A DNA stretch of 6,135 nucleotides from assembly GCA_003133205.1 (NCBI GenBank), contig PKWK01000115.1, forward strand, positions 1 through 6,135. The letters run 5' to 3'. This document shows, piece after piece, positions 4,744-6,135 of this stretch (position 1 is its first letter; every line of letters starts with the position of its first letter). A program made the position numbers and the translations under genes. The notes beneath the pieces are model-generated. The model saw only the letters and a program-made list of their open reading frames with translations, made no database searches and was not told the origin of the DNA. Source of the stretch: Granulicella sp. Lineage in GTDB: Bacteria; Acidobacteriota; Terriglobia; Terriglobales; Acidobacteriaceae.

Positions 4744-5775
4744 CTAGAGGGCAGTAGCGAGGGTGACGGCGAAGAGGTCTTTCGGATCGGTGAAGGTGCG
4801 GGTGGGAGCGAAGGCGGAGGCGGCGAGCAGGGCGGCGATTGCGGCCGGCGTGAATTTATAACTGTTTTCGGTATGTATTGTTTCGCCGGCGGCGAAGTGC
4901 AGGGTGAGGGCGGGGCCGGAGGAGTTGGCCGGGATGGTTGCGCTCTGCTGCGCGAGGGATTCGAGGTGCATCTCGATGCGCGAGTGGGCGGGGTTCCAGA
5001 GGGCGCGGTGGATGAAGCGTTCGGGGCGGAAGTTGGCGCCGAGTTCGCGATTGAGGCGGGCGAGGATATTGCGGTTGAAGGCGGCAGTGACTCCCTGGGA
5101 ATCGTTGTAGGCGGCGAGCAGGGTTGCGACGGATTTTCCGCGGCCATTTGCCGCAAGAGCGGGGGCGAGGTCGGCGCCCAGGAGCAGGGCGTCGCCGGGC
5201 TGCAGTTCGGAGCGCAGGCGGGTGAGGATGTCGCGGGCCCCGGTGGGCGAGAAGTTGCCGATGCTGGAGCCGATGTAGAGGGCGAGGATGCGAGTGCGGG
5301 GCTGGCGCTCGAGGCGGACTGAGTCGGTGATGTAGTTGGCGATGAGCGGGCGGACGGTGACGCCTGAGATGGTGCGTTCGAGTTGCTCGCGGGCCTCGTC
5401 GAGGGCGGTGGGGCTGATGTCGATGGGTTGGTAGAGGACGTGCGGCTGGAAGCGGGTCAGGGCGCGGAGGAGGATTCCGGTCTTGGAAGCGGTACCGGCG
5501 CCTAGCTCGGCGATGGTGAGGTGTGCGTCGAGGCTGGCGAAGATTTCGTCGGCGTGGGTGGTGAAGAGGTCGCGCTCGGTGCGGGTGAGGTAGTACTCGG
5601 GGAGGGTGGTGATCTGCTCGAAGAGGCGGGAGCCGGGTTCGTCGTAGAAGAGCCAGGGGGCGAGGGACTTGGGGGTGGAGGAGAGTTCGCGGCGTGCCTC
5701 GGCGGCGACGGCGTAGGTGGTAGCGGAGAGTTGAGGTGCTTCTAAAGTCGCGACAGTGGGGGGCACAGTTCTCAC
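4744..5775 (-). CDS. egtD: L-histidine N-alpha-methyltransferase EgtD (ergothioneine biosynthesis)
   Basis: EgtD transfers three methyl groups from S-adenosylmethionine to the alpha-amino group of histidine, giving hercynine, the first step to ergothioneine. Numbering from GTG 5775 (343 residues): 'PKSLAPWLFYDEPGSRLFEQIT' region at 35-56, 'LPEYYLTRTE' at 58-67, SAM-binding 'ELGAGTASKT' at 90-99, 'GSSIGNFSP' at 169-177 with Asn174 matching the histidine-binding Asn166 of M. smegmatis, 'AYNDSQGVTAAFNRN' at 222-236, 'RIEMHL' at 266-271 and 'TENSYK' at 302-307, whose Glu and Ser match Glu282/Ser284. The start is uncertain: no in-frame ATG exists; GTGs occur at 5898, 5889, 5775 and 5766, none with a clear Shine-Dalgarno. 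I prefer 5775 or 5766 because they give the usual N-terminal length before 'PKSL'; 5898 would add 41 unlike residues and lies in a repetitive-looking motif. Between 'GADL' and 'AYND' the loop is about nine residues longer than in M. smegmatis. Confidence 0.93.
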   Translation of the reverse strand: MRTVPPTVATLEAPQLSATTYAVAAEARRELSSTPKSLAPWLFYDEPGSRLFEQITTLPEYYLTRTERDLFTTHADEIFASLDAHLTIAELGAGTASKTGILLRALTRFQPHVLYQPIDISPTALDEAREQLERTISGVTVRPLIANYITDSVRLERQPRTRILALYIGSSIGNFSPTGARDILTRLRSELQPGDALLLGADLAPALAANGRGKSVATLLAAYNDSQGVTAAFNRNILARLNRELGANFRPERFIHRALWNPAHSRIEMHLESLAQQSATIPANSSGPALTLHFAAGETIHTENSYKFTPAAIAALLAASAFAPTRTFTDPKDLFAVTLATAL

Positions 5776-5883
5776 GGGTTGGGGCGAGGATGTTTCGAAG
5801 TTGGATGCGCGGGGAGCGGTGTGCGACGGATTAATTTTGTTGCGCGTTTCGAGTGCCCGGAGAGGGTGTTGAAAAGGGAAGCG

Positions 5884-5903
5884 GATCACAGAGAACACGG
5901 AGA
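5884..5903 (-). repeat. Low-complexity 'ctccgtgttctctgtg' motif
   Basis: On the minus strand the bases read CTCCGTGTTCTCTGTG followed by ATC. I recall similar strings recurring in intergenic DNA of several bacterial phyla. It contains the two most upstream in-frame GTG codons of egtD, which is one reason to doubt those as starts. No function is assigned. Confidence 0.25.
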
Positions 5904-5936
5904 TGAGCCGAAAGAAGGGTTGGTGGCGGCATGGGG

Positions 5937-5974
5937 AAAATACAGGGGTTCTTCGCTGCGCTCAGAATGACGAG
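5937..5974. repeat. Dispersed intergenic repeat, copy B
   Basis: The unit 'aaaatacaggggttcttcgctgcgctcagaatgacgag' region shares 'aaatacaggggt' and the following 'cttc...ctcag' with copy A at 27-58, in the same orientation, and shares its closing 'gctcag.atgac' with copy C at 1112-1164. It lies in the 207-base spacer between egtB and egtD. Its presence there means that egtD may need its own promoter or that the two genes are joined by a long untranslated spacer. No convincing promoter was seen in the remainder of the spacer. Confidence 0.55.
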
Positions 5975-5982
5975 CGCGGGGG

Positions 5983-6135
5983 TTAAGAGGGGTCGCGGGC
6001 TAGGCGGAGGCCGGAGAACTGCCAGCGGGTGGCGGGGGTGAAGAAGTTTCGGTAGGTGGCTCGAATGTGGGTGGCCGGGGTGACGCAGGAGCCGCCGCGG
6101 AGGACCATCTGCGAGGACATGAACTTGCCGTTGTA
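5983..6135 (-). CDS. egtB: EgtB, hercynine oxygenase (ergothioneine sulfoxide synthase), C-terminal fragment
   Basis: Fifty residues plus TAA (5983-5985) are visible; the gene continues beyond the right edge. The visible part reads '[20 protein letters not shown]', then '[11 protein letters not shown]', '[11 protein letters not shown]' and a DPS end, the characteristic closing segment of the formylglycine-generating-enzyme-like domain of EgtB. EgtB is a non-heme iron enzyme that uses oxygen to join hercynine to gamma-glutamylcysteine or cysteine as a sulfoxide, depending on the type; the fragment does not show which. The iron-binding DinB-like N-terminal domain lies outside the window. Next on the strand is egtD, so the pair forms the core ergothioneine locus, here in the order egtB-egtD. 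Sister FGE-like proteins end similarly, but the adjacent egtD makes EgtB strongly preferred. Confidence 0.9.
   Translation of the reverse strand, partial: YNGKFMSSQMVLRGGSCVTPATHIRATYRNFFTPATRWQFSGLRLARDPS

Noticed and set aside
4716..5156. Long N-terminal extension of the PAP2 frame upstream of 4715
   Set aside because: The extension is Ser/Pro/Thr-rich and overlaps egtD on the same strand in another frame; it is an open-frame artefact of high GC content.
4657..5322. Forward-strand 221-codon ORF opposite egtD
   Set aside because: Its Gly/Glu-rich composition ('EGGGEQGG'-type runs) is what the complement of an Ala/Pro/Ser-rich coding strand produces; egtD on the other strand is unambiguous.

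Overview
The window looks like chromosomal DNA of an Acidobacteriota bacterium, most likely a Terriglobia (Granulicella/Edaphobacter/Terriglobus-like) relative. This is inferred from the high GC content, from short dispersed repeats of the kind I associate with that group (units reading 'aaatacaggggtcc', 'cgctcaggatgaca', 'ggggctaaagcccc', and a palindrome around 'cccacatctc...gagatgtggg'), and from a small Cys-rich hypothetical protein of a type I recall from the same group. No database search was possible, so the taxonomic placement is inference.

Layout, left to right. Positions 1-219 hold repeats and the leader of a forward gene for a secreted OmpA/MotB-domain protein (220-1050). A repeat-bearing gap (1051-1258) is followed by an RsuA/RluB-family pseudouridine synthase (1259-2212), then a 121-residue protein with a zinc-ribbon-like CxxC pattern (2347-2712). 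A 290-base gap carries a possible promoter and two tiny ORFs leading into msrA, methionine sulfoxide reductase A (3003-3479). After a 255-base gap with a 104-bp inverted-repeat element the coding strand flips. Read on the minus strand from the right edge are the C-terminus of EgtB (5983-6135, cut by the window), EgtD (about 4744-5775) and a multi-pass PAP2-family membrane protein (3735-4715).

Functional picture. The clearest pathway is ergothioneine biosynthesis. EgtD trimethylates histidine to hercynine, and EgtB couples hercynine to a thiol donor by an iron- and oxygen-dependent sulfoxidation. The PAP2 gene follows egtD by 28 bases and is probably co-transcribed, but its link to the thiol pathway is unknown. 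MsrA, convergent with this cluster, is also an oxidative-damage function; I see no sequence evidence that the two are co-regulated. The OmpA-like and RluB genes are ordinary envelope and ribosome-modification functions.

I did not find a clearly novel multi-gene system. The points worth a second look are the repeat elements in the gaps, the uncertain egtD start and its extra loop, the egtD-PAP2 linkage, and the small ORFs ahead of msrA and rluB.
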